A stretch of 64,000 bases of DNA from Bisporella sp. PMI_857 (lineage: Eukaryota; Ascomycota; Leotiomycetes; Helotiales; Helotiaceae), in assembly GCA_021307315.1 (NCBI GenBank), contig JAJSPD010000068.1, positions 1-64,000 on the forward strand. The letters are read 5' to 3'. A model generated the notes under the pieces. It saw only the letters and a list, made by a program, of their open reading frames with translations, searched no databases and was not told the origin of the DNA. Below, piece by piece: positions 1 to 12,187 of this stretch (the stretch's first letter is position 1; the number at the start of each line of letters is the position of its first letter). A program made the translations under genes and the position numbers.

Positions 1-1790
1 CCGGCTAACAATAGAGAACACTGACAATAAGAACTAGGGACTATTAGTGACTTTATTACTGTAGAGATTTTTACCGCTACAAGACTACAAACTTTTTAAC
101 TACAGTTTGCAAAGCCGAACTTTTGCAAAAGTTTATTCGACGAAATCGAGGTCGATTCTGTAACACTACGCTACAGCGAACGCTGCTAACGTAGTAATTC
201 ACTTTTAATCAGAGCTTTTTCAGGCCGAGAACTAATTCAAAGAATCTTGTAACAAAGAAATTCTCGGCTTTTTAGAAAAAGCGTATTTGAAGTTACTTCG
301 CGAAAAAACGTTCTTCCGGAAACTCGTATATTCAATTCAAGGTTTGTCGACGAAATCAAGAATTAAGGCATTACTAAAGCTTACGAGAAATCCCGTTTAG
401 TCGTTTAAGCTTACAACAATCACGAAAAAGATATCGTTTTTACTTAATTACCGACAATCCAGCGAATGAGCTAACGCTTGATCTTTTGTATTACGGCGCT
501 TATGCAAAGCTTTGATATTAAGCTTTATTTGAAAGATATATTTCAGGCTTACGTTTAGTCAGTTACGAGGCTGAATCGTAATTTCTATATCAATTCTTCG
601 CAAGAGCTTATTACGAAGCTGAACTTACAACTAGGCGAGATTCTACAAGTCGTAAAGCTTTTTTACGGAGTGCTAGAAGCCGGTAATTACTGGTTTAAGA
701 CGTACTACAATTACTACGTCAAAAACTTCGAGATGAACTTTTCAATTTACGACTTTTGCTTGCTATATCGGAACAACGCCGATTTTTTCGGCTTTGTAAG
801 CTTGCAAACTGATAATACTTTTTTTTTGGCTGATAGCTTTTTTGCAACAGCTGAACAGTAACAACTTGAAAAAGCTCAATTCTTCGCAAAAGAACAAGAA
901 CACTTTACAGTAGGTTAGCTAATGAAGTTCAACGGGTGTACAATACACTTTACAGGTGAAAACACTATTACGGTCAATTAAGAGAACCAGTGTAACAACT
1001 TGGCAACCGTAAGTGAAAAGCCAACTTCCGCAACAAGCTTTAGAAGCGTTACTCGAATCAGTTTTTTTTTTTGCGATCAATATGTAGCTCAACGAGCTAA
1101 AGGAGCTTATATAGCTTCAATATGTTAGCCCGAAGCATTTTTCGACTTATCCTGTGCCGCTTAAGTGACTAACTTTGAGAAAGCTGACGTTACGGCCTTG
1201 AACAAGCGTCTTCAATAGCAATTCGAGAACTTTACTAAAGGCCTGAATTACGTTCTATTAGACTCTTAAACCTTCCGCCTGATTGTTTTCACGGACGCAA
1301 GCTTTGCTAATAACAAAGACCTATTATCACAAATTGGCTACGTAATCGTACTAGCCGATGCTACGAACAAGGCTAACGTGATTTATTAGTCGTTAACTAA
1401 GTGCAAACGAGTTACTAGAAGCGTACTCGCTTTCGAACTTTATGCTATAAGCTACGGATTTGATATTGGAGCTACTTTTAAGTCGTTGATCGAGCTTATT
1501 TTGAAAATCGACTTACTTTTGATTATTTGTACGGATTCTAAATTTTTTTATAAATGCTTCGTCAAATTAGGAACTATTCAAAAGAAGAGGCTTATGATAG
1601 ATATTATGTGCTTCCGCCAGTCGTATGAAAGAAGAGAGATTACGGAAGTTAGGTGGATTGACAGCAACAGCAACTCTGCCGATTCTATGACTAAAAGCAA
1701 GCTTTTAACAGCTTTAAAACAGCTGATTGATTCAAACCACCTCGAGCTGAAAGTTATGGAGTAGGTAGAAAGAGAAGAAAGAAAAGTACT
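1..1790 (+). mobile_element. Degenerate Ty1/copia retrotransposon, 3' part of pol (RIP-like damage)
   Basis: Translation of the plus strand gives scattered copia reverse-transcriptase/RNase H pieces in order: a piece like LQTDNTFFLADSFFA near 800-860, FTDASFANNKDL-like residues near 1290-1320, and the typical end RQSYERREITEVRWIDSNS...ADSMTK near 1615-1695. Between them lie dozens of stops. Many sit where a Gln (CAA/CAG) or Trp codon is expected, as C-to-T change would give. The element enters from the left edge, so its 5' half is outside the window. A purine-rich tract at about 1767-1789 is a candidate polypurine tract. It is non-coding today. Confidence 0.85.
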
Positions 1791-1941
1791 GGCCAATTAG
1801 AGGTCAGATGCTATAGTTTTTCTTTTGTACAAAAGTGAAACGGGCCAATCAGAGGCCTGATATCGAATTCTCTTTTCGTTTTATGATCACGGGCCGTTAC
1901 GGTCTTTTAGATAGTTTTACAGCCTTTTAGAGAGCCGCCAG

Positions 1942-2140
1942 TGTGGGTATATATTGACCAAGTCGGTCGTATGACTCACACGTGGCACGTGATGGCGCAC
2001 GCGCCATCACATCCCCTTTATCTTAGAACGTAGAGTAGAACTTAATACAACAACAATTACCATATCCACCAAGAGCAAGAGCACGGCCTATAAGCTGTGC
2101 CTTTTGCCCCGTGGAAGGTAAGAACACAGCGAAACCATCA
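1942..2140 (+). repeat. Probable 3' LTR of the copia relic
   Basis: The segment begins TGTGGGTATATA and ends ACCATCA, downstream of the pol relic and its purine tract. It contains CG-containing palindromic stretches and a promoter-like AT stretch. The ends are placed by the TG...CA rule only. No second LTR copy is in the window, so the boundaries are approximate. Confidence 0.45.
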
Positions 2141-2168
2141 GTATAATACTTAATTGTGCTTATAAATA

Positions 2169-2340
2169 CAGTCAAACCTGGTTATATCGGAACTTGTTAT
2201 ATCGGAAACCTCTGTATATCGGAATGAACCTTGGATCCGCCGAGCTTTAGGTGGCAATAATGGACCTCGTTATACCGGAAACCTCTATATATCGGAAGTT
2301 GGTTTGGCACCGAGCGTTCCGATATAACCAGGTTTGACTG
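2169..2340. mobile_element. Pogo/Tc1-type MITE with perfect terminal inverted repeats
   Basis: This is a 172-bp element flanked by TA on both sides (2167-2168 and 2341-2342), the target duplication of Tc1/mariner elements. It starts CAGTCAAACCTGG and ends with the exact reverse complement. The inverted match runs 25 bp without a mismatch. Internal copies of the TATATCGGAA(A/C) word occur near both ends. There is no coding capacity, so it would have been moved by a transposase made elsewhere. Confidence 0.9.
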
Positions 2341-2802
2341 TACAACCTCACACAACATATATATAGTAAACCAAACAGAAAGTTTACCCTTACTCTTTTT
2401 TTATGTTACACAGGGTCTTTTGTTAAAGGTATTGAACTGCAAGTATTACTTATAGTTTTGATGAAGGCTCATTTTTACATCGGTTGAAGCATTGTATAAT
2501 TTTTTATCTAGGGCGACAATACAATTTTCTAAAGAGCGCAGATAGAAAAAGCTGGAATACTCAACATCTCCAAAGCAACATAATCTGTCGTATACCTAAA
2601 AGCTCAACATCATGGACTCTCCCCTTTCCTTGATAGTCACAGAATTTTGTTTCAGAAAAGTCGTAAGGTTGGTGCTTGCGATCCCATATTTCACGCTAGG
2701 AGTACAGGCTCAGCTAGCGACGATAATGGATTATGTTTACAATCTTCATATATGAACAGGACATCTGATTTCAATCCGCAAGTCTCACGTTTTTTCAGCT
2801 AC

Positions 2803-4603
2803 TTAGGCCGAACATCCAGCAGCTTCTCGAGCCATTTGGTAGATTTCTTGATAACCACACTGCTGAGCGATCATTTGAGGTGTGAGTTCCCGATTCTCAA
2901 GTCCTTCAGGAACTGATATACTAGAAGCATCTGATAGGATAGACGGGTCGGCTCCGGCTTTAAAAAGCTTGAGCATCATTTCTTTCGATCCACTCTGAGC
3001 AGAAAGATGCAAAGGGGTCCAGCCTCGCAAGTCCACCAGCCCTAGCCAATCATAAGGTGTGATGTCCTTCACAAGCACATTAAGAGTAGACACATTGCCA
3101 TATCGTACCGCGCAATGCAATGGCCGCCATTTCAAGTCGAGAGTGGCCATGTCCCAAGAAGCTCGCCCATTCATAATACTTGTGAGCTTCTTGATATCTC
3201 TGTCATGGCCAAATGCTGCTGCTCGATGAAGTGGAGTCCACCCAAGAAGGTCCTGGGATTCCCAGAGATCAAATGACTTTTCTGCACATATATCAAGAAG
3301 CTCGATTGTATGTGGATTTGAACTCATTGGATCCCATAAGTACGGTACTGGACTCCATCCGCGACGATTGACGTATTCTAGCTCTGCCTTTGTATTTAAG
3401 AGCCGGCGTACAATTTCGGGTTTTCCGCAATAGAAGGCATTATCCAGTGGGCTGCTACAAGAAGTCAGACTAGAAATCGAACTTAAATTGAAGGCATTTG
3501 TAGTACGTTTCCCAAGTCCCAAACGTAAGATCTGGGTCTGCACCATAATCAAGCAAAATCTTAACCAGCTCGGGATTTCCACCTCGTATTGCAAACTACT
3601 CCATGCATTAGGATTTCCATTAAGATAAAGAAACAAGAACACATGACATACTCGCATCAGTGTTAGATTATCCGGTGTAGTATCATTTGGATGCGCTTTT
3701 CCTGACGAGAAGAGCTCTTTGATTTTGATGAGCGAGGTACCATCGATTCTATCTGCGAGGTTACATGCTTTCACAATGTCCGAATTAACTGGAACAATAT
3801 TCTGCACTCGAAACTTCGAGCGAATCGTAAACTCGGGCCATGTGGGCCATGAGCTAGTAAAAGACCAGTTAAAGACCCAAGCTCCCTTTAGAGGCCATCG
3901 AAAATGCGCGCCGTACAAGTTTCTACGTTCGCCTCTTGAGACTATGAGGCCGGCATCGAGACCAAGGCAGTTGGTTATCCAATTATCGAATTGATGAACG
4001 AGAGCATTAAGTGTAGGTGGTCGTCTTTGTCTCAAGCTTGCCAGTAATAGAGTGGTCTCGCTTATGGTATTTCTTTCCGATGTTTCTTTATCTTCATGAG
4101 AGCGCACTTGCTCGTAAATGTTTTGTAAAGTCGTTTCAATTTGTTCAAGCCGTTCCCTAAGAATAAGTGAGTAAGTGAGCGATACGATATCAAGAGATAA
4201 ATAGAAACGATAAATTCTACAGCAGCTTCAACTCGACAGGAAACGTAAAAGCACTCTGTATTTCTCTGAGATGTGAGAGTGATCGTTGGTATTTGCGTTT
4301 GCCACCACTAGCCCACCAGAGCCGAAACTTTCTTGTGTCAGAAAGAGGTACAGAAGGAAACGATGCACTGATATCCGATAATGATTCTTGCGCCACAGCA
4401 AGAGCTTCTTGTAGCTGAGTGGAAGATGTATTAGATGGTTGCGTATTGTTTAACTCAAGAATCTTGCGCAGTAACAAAGCATGCTTTATCTGCTCGGGTG
4501 CATGTCGGTAATCCTCATGAGCCCCCTTCAGTGACCCTGAAACCTCTCCGACGATGTGTAAAAGTGTAATGATCGATATCGTGATGCTGAATGGATCCGC
4601 CAT
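2803..4603 (-). CDS. Ankyrin-repeat protein with fungal STAND-type N-terminal domain
   Basis: Four exons give 542 aa: 4603-4221, 4156-3652, 3595-3507, 3454-2803 (1629 nt with stop). Introns of 64, 56 and 52 nt have GT-AG ends; the second has a perfect GTATGT donor and a CTAAT branch site. The start MADPFSITISII is typical of the N-terminal domain found in front of fungal NACHT or ankyrin proteins. The C-terminal half carries ankyrin units such as GGNPELVKILLDYGADP, GWTPLHRAAAFGHD and GWTPLHLSAQSGSKEMMLKLF. The middle two introns restore ankyrin frames that are broken in the raw sequence. No nucleoside-triphosphatase domain is present. It is likely a protein-interaction scaffold; the partner is unknown. 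Confidence 0.85.
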
Positions 4604-6484
4604 AGGCCCTAAGAGATCAAGAGAGACACAAAGAACGGCGCTAGGTTTTGCCTCAACCCAAATGAGGCGATGGCGGGAACACATAGTTATGTATGCTTAA
4701 GTTACATGTCACGACCACGAGGCATTTAGCAGGATGGCTGGAAAAAATTGCTGTGGACTGTATGCTGAGTGGAATTTAGCGGTAGGCACGCAAGGCACAC
4801 TCGGGGGATGGTAAGTAAGCGTTTGGCGATACCAGTGTTGAATGGAGGATAGGAGGATGCGCAAGCATGATTGGCAGGCATTCCCGTGTTGTTATTAAGT
4901 CTCCCGACTTGGCCCAGGAAAAACCAATTAGATATTTTCTTGGAACCGACACTCGTTGGGCGTACAAGTTAGTTTGTACAACCCTATTGAATTGGTGCCT
5001 TAGAGATGCTTTGTCTAGAGAGTACCTTCACAGTTTCCGTCTTTCATCCAATCAACCTGCTCCACGCCCATATCCCAACGCAGCCATTCTACAGCATCTA
5101 TCTGAATCAAAAGATATATCACTCCTCCATTCCTATCACGCTTCCAATAGTTAGAATCATGGATCAGCCTAGTTGCTGCACAGCCTCCAAGTGCCCTTCT
5201 GGGCGAATGTGTTCGCATCCTACTATAATTTCAGGCTTGTAGCAATACCTTTTGTTTCAAGCTTGCCATCTCCTTGGAAGGTGTTTACCCACATCCCTTC
5301 TTTGTTCCGCCTTTCAGATTTAAGAACGAAGGGTGGAGGACGACAGCCTCCCTACACGGCGACTCTGATTTTGCCCCTGAGCCCATATCGCAGCAACTTG
5401 CAACCTTCAGCTCGCCCAACCCCCAAGAGTCGTTATAGCTGGACTCAAGGTCTTCCGCCCGCACACGAATTTGTGACTCTAAAAGTAGCCGTAGAAACGT
5501 TATCACAGCGTTCCCGCTTACTAACCACGAACCCGTCCTCCCTTAGTTCCCTCTGTTGTGTGTAGATTTTCGTAGACTCGTTGTGCCGGCTGTTTGTGGA
5601 GTCGAGGTCTGTCCATGTCACTAATCAATTTTGCTTAATTAATAGAGGCGATCGATTTGTAATCGGAAGAAAGGCCTGTCGCCCAACATTGATGAATAAA
5701 TCATGATCGTACGGAGTCGCGTGCGTATTTAGTATCGACGCCTCGACCTCCTGCAAGTAGACGTGTACTCTGCTTGAGCCTGTGCATCTCTATCACTCTA
5801 GATCCAGCCTGAGCCCACCCTCTTCCCTCAGCAAATCCCCAGTATTCCACGCTTCGAATAACGCACAGATTCGCCTTTCAGCAAATGACAGACCAGGGCT
5901 TTAAAACCTGTCCGGGAAGTTCTAACACACAACCAGACACGTTTTGCATAGGTGATAATGTCGAAAATCGAAGCTCCGTATAGGTAAATGTATATCGGCA
6001 TGGCTTTTCGTTCCTGGTTTTTGCAGCCGCGGCGATGTTGGTGACTCCCATGGTCAATTCAACACTAGCTACAGTCTTCTAATCGTGCCTGATGGACTTA
6101 GGCGCGAAAACTTGGTGCCTGACTAGATGACTAGCATAGGTCATAAAACCTTCCTTCGATAACCCCAAGATTGTTATCATTCCTCACTTACAATGACAAC
6201 CTCGCTGCCACTCTTTGCTTTTCGCTGCCCCCTCGATCATGAACCTGCATATCTTCCTCTTCCTTTTATTACTGCTTGATCAATTAAATTTGAAATCCTA
6301 TTAGACCAAAGAATTGAAGAATTTAACTGCTTTTAACGTGGGTTCTTAGATCAAAACAGATATATATTGGGTGGTCAATCGACCAAGATAATACTGTAGG
6401 GCACGGTCCTTATTTGTGGCATGTTGCTATGACAATCACAGCAACGCAATTAAACTCCGAGCCGCGCAACAACTTCTTGTAGCC
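4604..6484. other. Intergenic, no supported gene
   Basis: Only short frames without family features or splice support. A 27-codon Cys-containing frame starts at 5159 (MDQPSCCTASKCPSG) but nothing else supports it. The left part is the shared upstream region of the ankyrin gene. Confidence 0.5.
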
Positions 6485-7223
6485 ATGCCGGAATCGCCGT
6501 TTAAACAATCCAAAACTGCTTTGAAAAGCCGCTATAACGCATTACCCTTCCATTCCCATGTGATCACGACTCCCTCTCATCCTTCAACTGTCGCAGCAAA
6601 CGACCACGAAATCGTCGCCCCGCCGCCCATCGAGAACGGCGCCGACCAAGAGAGCAAGGATCCTAGGAACAGACCCACAAGAGCAGCTAAACAACCCTCT
6701 CGAAACCCATCAAGTGCAATTCGCAAAATAATACAATTCGCTATAATTTTGGTCAGCTCCTTGGCCCAAGTGTTATGTGCCATCGTGATCGGTCAATATG
6801 ATGCCTTGCACACCAGATCGGGGTTGTCAACTCCGTTAAATTTGATTCGGATTTGGTGTTGGCAGAAATCAAAGCAATCGGTAAGTTATTCTATCCTCTT
6901 TGGATGCAATTCATGGCCAAACTAAAAGCAAATAGGACTCTGCCTGCTTTTTCGGCCTGCACCTCCCAGATTTTATCATCGATCCTTCCGAGTTCGTATT
7001 TGCAATTACTGTGATGGTCTACGGTTTAGCCATGCTTATATTCTACGACACACGAAAGGGCGACCGTTACCAAGACCATTTCCTCGCGAGTGGTGCGTTT
7101 TTGGGTCTTTTTGCAGGTATATCTCTATCAATTTGGGAGGGTAATACAGGGCCATACAGGGGATGTATACCAATATCAATTACTATTGCGCTACTTCTTA
7201 GTGTAACTGCGCATAGCATGTAG
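6485..7223 (+). CDS. Hypothetical multi-pass membrane protein
   Basis: Two exons, 6485-6880 and 6936-7223, joined by a 55-nt GTAAGT...AATAG intron, give 227 aa in frame. The first 80 residues are polar and Pro/Ala-rich, probably cytosolic. Four hydrophobic stretches follow: IIQFAIILVSSLAQVLCAIVIG, FVFAITVMVYGLAMLIFY, FLASGAFLGLFAGISLSIW and CIPISITIALLLSV. The four-helix layout resembles MARVEL-like proteins, but I cannot name the family. The last helix ends abruptly at the stop, so a further 3' exon could be missing. The start is the first ATG; the frame is open upstream to a GTG only. Confidence 0.6.
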
Positions 7224-8536
7224 GTGGGAACAATGGTTATACAGACCTGGCAGACGCCCATCCTGGGCAAAGATGCTAAGGGGTGATTAAAGGAAGTCGG
7301 CATATTCGTGGTTATTGAGGTTTGAGATATTCAAGTGCGGATTGAGCTGCTTTTCAACTAGGATTCCGGCAACTCATAGGCGAGGCGACGAGAGTGATGG
7401 GCATTGTTTATTATACAGGCGGCAAAGCTGTACGTTTCAAGAACACAATAGTTTGCAGGTAAAGACGCTGTTATTGTGCTGTAAGATGGTCTCTGATTCC
7501 TTTGTAAGGCAAAGGTGGAGCTGATTTTTCACTTCCAAAGCGACGCATTGTTCTGGCCAGTCTCACCGTTTCTTTGGCTCTGTGTCACCTACGGTATCAG
7601 TGGTATATTTCCACTGGCCTCTCTTTTGAGCCCACCTTCCCCATGAACACATTCACTAAGTCCAGAAACCTCAGCTTGATGGGATAATTTTAGATCCAAT
7701 CAAAAGCGGTTTGAAGGGGAGGTCTATGCACAGCTCGATTTTAATTCGTAATTAAATACGGAAAGGGAAACTGTTTACGCTCTCTTCCGTAGGATTTCCC
7801 CGATGAAATCCCTAGGGTACTGCAAGGACCGATGACATAACGAATAAATCTTGCTATATCATTTTTGGGATTATCCAATTTAAGAATCGTCTCATGCAGA
7901 GACCATTCCCCCCATATCTATAACATACTTCATCGCCACCTAAACTACGCACAATCCACATTCCAAGAGTGCAGCAAACCGCAGCCGCCTCGAAGCAAAA
8001 CAGCCGATGGCTACTTGGCGATTGGTTGGCTTGCCGCTTAGCTGGGGTCGATATGAGCACCAGCCTGAACCAAACCTCTCCGAACTTCAAAATATTATAC
8101 GAGAGGAGAACCATCCCAATGCCCTTGTTAAAGATACAAGCGCTATTATTCCTTGCTAGCGTTCACCTCCAGATCAAACTTCCGCTATACACAACATGAA
8201 GGCAACATTGAGCGAGGGATATAGAAACAAGCACCTTGTAGGGATAAAGGTGGAGCTCCAGCCAGTATATGCTCATGCGCTGCCAATTACTGTGACAGTT
8301 CTCAAATGCTTTGTAGGCATATGCAGTATTTTGTCGCGGCTGTTAGTAGCCACTGGCGGGGGGTTTTTTTTTATAAAATATGTTTTAAAAAAACCAACTT
8401 CTTGGAAATAGTTCACAACTCATCTATCTATTAACGTTCATAATATCAATGAAAGTCCGAATACACTTCTATTAAAATTCCAGCCACCCCTTGAAGATAT
8501 TCTCATGGCCATAACCTGTAACCCATTACTCGTTAC
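7224..8536. other. Intergenic, no supported gene
   Basis: Frames of up to 86 codons on either strand overlap at 7854-8200 and show no motifs or plausible splicing. I see nothing I can name. Confidence 0.5.
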
Positions 8537-9595
8537 TCACAGCACAACAAAAATGGCAAAAACAAAGACCCCAGAAGCAAGCACCCACATTCCCAGCCCA
8601 GCGGTATGAAGTGCCGATGACGCTCCTCCACCGGGGGACCATTGAGGTACAGCAGAGGCGGCGCTAGAAGCCGTCGTTTCCAAGGTTGATTGCCATTTGG
8701 CCACCGAAGTCGGAGTAGGCGTTATATTACCAACCGATGTCCTGAACGGTGGTGAATACACCGATGTCATGGGTGGTAGTGAATATATCGATGTAGTAGG
8801 CGGCGGTGAATACGCCGATGTCTTCGGAGGTGCCACATAAGTATTGCTAGCAGATGTTGCTCGATATGTGGTTGTTTTCTTAGTTACCGCTGAGGTAGTT
8901 TTCCCTGATAGCACCGATCTAGTTCCAGGTCAGTTACCGTTCCCAATCTCTTCTCGGAAGGGAGTGATATATCACATACTTGCACATATTCGCAAGGTCC
9001 ACTGCCGGCTTCTTGTTCGGATCATTCTCCTTATCCGCATCACACTCCCCAAATTTAAAAGTGCATTCAAAAAAATCGCCTACATCTTTCACCACATTCG
9101 CAATATCCTCCACAACCTCCGTCATGCCATCTACGATAACCGTCACCGCGTCTTCTGGATCAGTGAAGATCTGACCGACGAGTGAAACTACATTTCCGCC
9201 GCCCTCAATGATATTCTCGACGATTTGGGGGGCGAGGGTGGGAATGGCTTGGATGAATGATGTGACGGCGGAGAAGTCTTCTTCAATTTCATCGAGGACA
9301 TCTTCAGCTAGACCGGAAATGGCAGAGGGGGTATCGCCGTGCAGGATTGCACAGACGAATTCTGCAGCATCTTGCTCGTTGTCTCGTATTCCTGACAGAA
9401 CTTCTTGTGGGATCTCTTTGATAAAATCCTTGATTTTGGGAGACTTGGAGTTCATAATGCCTTTGACGACGTCACTAGATTCAATCAGAAAATGGAAAAT
9501 TGAAGATTTTTAGAAGTGAGGCTATGCACTTACCCCCAGATAGTACAAGAGATGAGGCTGGGGATCCAGAGGAGGATAACGAGTGTTGGGAGCAT
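8537..9595 (-). CDS. Secreted GPI-anchored cell-surface protein
   Basis: Three exons (9595-9534, 9474-8980, 8918-8537) give 312 aa. The introns are 59 nt (GTAAGT donor) and 61 nt (GTATGT donor, CTGAC branch). Residues 1-20 (MLPTLVILLWIPSLISCTIW) form a signal peptide on its own exon. An acidic helical domain follows with four Cys, e.g. EFVCAILHG and DFFECTFKFGECD. Next come a Thr/Ser-rich stalk and short repeats of the PPPTTSIYS / PPMTSVYS type. The C-terminal hydrophobic tail GLGMWVLASGVFVFAIFVVL fits a GPI-attachment signal. It would sit in the plasma membrane or wall. The domain has no family I recognise and no complete CFEM cysteine pattern. Confidence 0.8.
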
Positions 9596-12187
9596 CTTGA
9601 TAGAACGAGAGTGATTGAGCGAAGAACGACGGAAAAAATTTATATGAGTAATTTGCAAAAAACGCAGACAAAGAGAATTATATCTTTAACATTAAGTCAA
9701 AGAAAAATCTCTCCTTCTTATACAACATCTCTCCATCGGGCCATCGGAGCTCCTGTATGTGAGCACAACACCACACCGATAATCCTTCTATGCAATACCA
9801 TCACCACCATCCCGGAATCCTTGGAATTCAAAGCTCTAGAACTGCACGACTCACCAATAAACATTTCTCTCAAAAAATAACATGAAGTGAACTCGCAAGT
9901 AGTCAGATGTGGCTTATCAAGTAACCGAGGCCTGTTATGATGAAAAAAAATTTACACAGCCTAAATTCGATTGAGGCGATATGCTTTTTAAAGACTTTTG
10001 GGTGAGGTTGGGGGTTGCATTATGCAACGGGCGAGGGGTGGGTTGGGGGCGGCTGAGTCTTGTACGACACTGGCAAAAAGCTTCAGCAGAGGCGAGGTTG
10101 TTTTTTGAGGGTGGATTGGAAAGGCTGCGGGGCTGTGCCGAGTGTCGAAAGTCTGGTACTGGGCAGAGTGACATGTGATAGATGATGAGGCTATCTTCAG
10201 AAGTGTTCTTCAGCTCGTATAGTAAGATCGCCACACTTGCTATAAACGGTTAAACACCGACTTATAAGATTCATCTTTATATAGATATGCATTCAATCTT
10301 CCAAGAACAATCTAATTTAAGGTTAAGAATTGAGCACATGTTTTCATGAGGATGGAGTCGTGAACATCGGAGAACATTCTGAAATGTCTCAAACTGGTAA
10401 GATGATGGATAGTAGTGTGTAACATAAAATACTTGGCGCCCAATTCTTCAGGAGGTACTTGGCAACTTGTTAAGGGCGAGGGAGTGTCGACTGGTATAGC
10501 GTTCATGTCGTACTTGTGACTGTAGCTTCTGAGTGCTGCATAGTGTGTCCGTGATATCTGCATCCGACCTTGATATCCACCAATGCCATCCATATTCCGC
10601 CACATAAACTCCAAATGTATATCAATCCCCCAAGGGTTCATTTATCTCCATCTTCGTCTATTTCCTTATCTACGTCACATTGCGCGCCCACTGGTCGCGA
10701 ACTGCCAGGTGATGTTCCTTCAGGTTCTCGGCTCCTCTTGAGCTCTTCTGATTCTCCCACCTACCGCGCCTCCTCCACCGCCACGTTCATAATCCTTACT
10801 ACACTTCAAAACATGGTCGCATCCAGAGTGCGAGAGCAACTTACTGGTATCAAGGTAATCTCTCTATCTGCAAATATCTAGAATTACTACTCTGGCTGCC
10901 TAGCAGTTACTTGGACATGTATTTGTACCAGATTTTGCAGTGTCTTTGGGAAGTTGAAATATAGTCATCGAGTTCCCCAAGGACACCAAGCATAGTTCTA
11001 GTGAAGGACAAGTTGCAGTGTTGCTGAATAAACTCGTCGAATCCGGAGAACAGCTGGAGGACTCCTATATCAAGAAGGCGATGGCCTGGTTTGGCTTGTT
11101 CTGCGAGCGAGCCACACTTTCGGTTTAGAGTTGTAAAGTTCCACATAATTAAGCTTGCACTACTCTAGAGGCTATGGTTTAGATGAACTATTAGGCGTTA
11201 CTTTAATTGATAACTTTGATATTGTTGTCCCAGACGCTCTCGAAGAATTCCAGGCCATAAACGAGGTTCCTTTGGCCAAAGTTTCAAATACTCTATGGCC
11301 AGGCTCTCTCAGCGGCGCCAGGATGCAAAGACAATAACTTTATCCTCTAAGCTGGGTAGATGTAACATGCTCGTTTAATTGGCTCACATCCTCTTACAAT
11401 GCCTTTTTATAGCTAAATGTTAATTTACCACTATGTTAATTTTTCTTGTGTAGCCTTCTTTTAGTTTGCAAGAACAAAAACCCGCAAATGTTCAATTTAT
11501 CAATATAACGTCCTGCCTGCGTGGCGAGAAACCCACCGTGACGAGGGCCGGCCAATGTTTTTCAACACAATAAAGCCAACAATGTGCTAGAGGCATAGAT
11601 ATATGAGGAATCTATTCCAGGCGAGCCGATAGAATCTAAAGATAATTATGCTTCTGTTGTGACTTGATACTCATCAACTGGAATTGACAAATAAGGGCCG
11701 CAAACGCTAACTGTACGGAAAGTCGAAGGTGGACTAGCTGTAATCTAGCGCTGCTGACGTTAGATTCCCGAGTTTCTAGTACAACTTATACTAGGCCACA
11801 AGGCTTGAAACTCGCTTTTAGTATAGCTCGTGTAAACACTGGTTAGACTACCATACATTATTGGATTTACGCAACTATAATTGATCATATAATTCAAGAA
11901 GATCCATGGTATGAATTGATAATATAAGTAATGTTTTCAAGTAAACTAGACACCCAAGAACTAGACACCTAAGCGAGTTAGATACTAGTTGCTAAAATCA
12001 TAACGCTGAGACTCTTCTGCAAATATGGAAGATATGAGAGGCATAGAAATCACACGGAGAGAATGCCGTGTTGACTTGGAACAAAATTGAAGCGCATGAA
12101 AACATCCTAACAAACTGAATTTAAGTTGTATTATTACCGACTATATGGGAAATTATAAGAAAACATCCCTATTACATATCACTAGAC
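9596..12187. other. Long intergenic stretch with unassigned frames
   Basis: A 109-codon ATG frame on the minus strand at 10312-10641 (MNPWGIDIHLEFMWRN...) and a 79-codon one at 10907-11146 have no recognisable features. The part after 11340 is AT-rich. Near 11940-11990 the word AACTAGACACC(C/T)AAG is repeated. No gene can be supported. Confidence 0.45.
11769..11814. repeat. Short inverted repeat (8-bp perfect arms)
   Basis: CGAGTTTC at 11769-11776 faces GAAACTCG at 11807-11814 across a 30-bp loop that itself contains CTAGTA and TACTAG. It could form a hairpin or be a transposon footprint. Nothing ties it to a gene. Confidence 0.4.

Noticed and set aside
2171..2340. CRISPR-like or tandem repeat array (repeated TATATCGGAA words)
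   Set aside because: The words are parts of the inverted ends of a MITE, and the organism is a fungus.
5173..5565. 130-codon plus-strand frame
   Set aside because: It starts without ATG, is Ser/Pro/Leu-rich by composition and has no domain or neighbouring exons.
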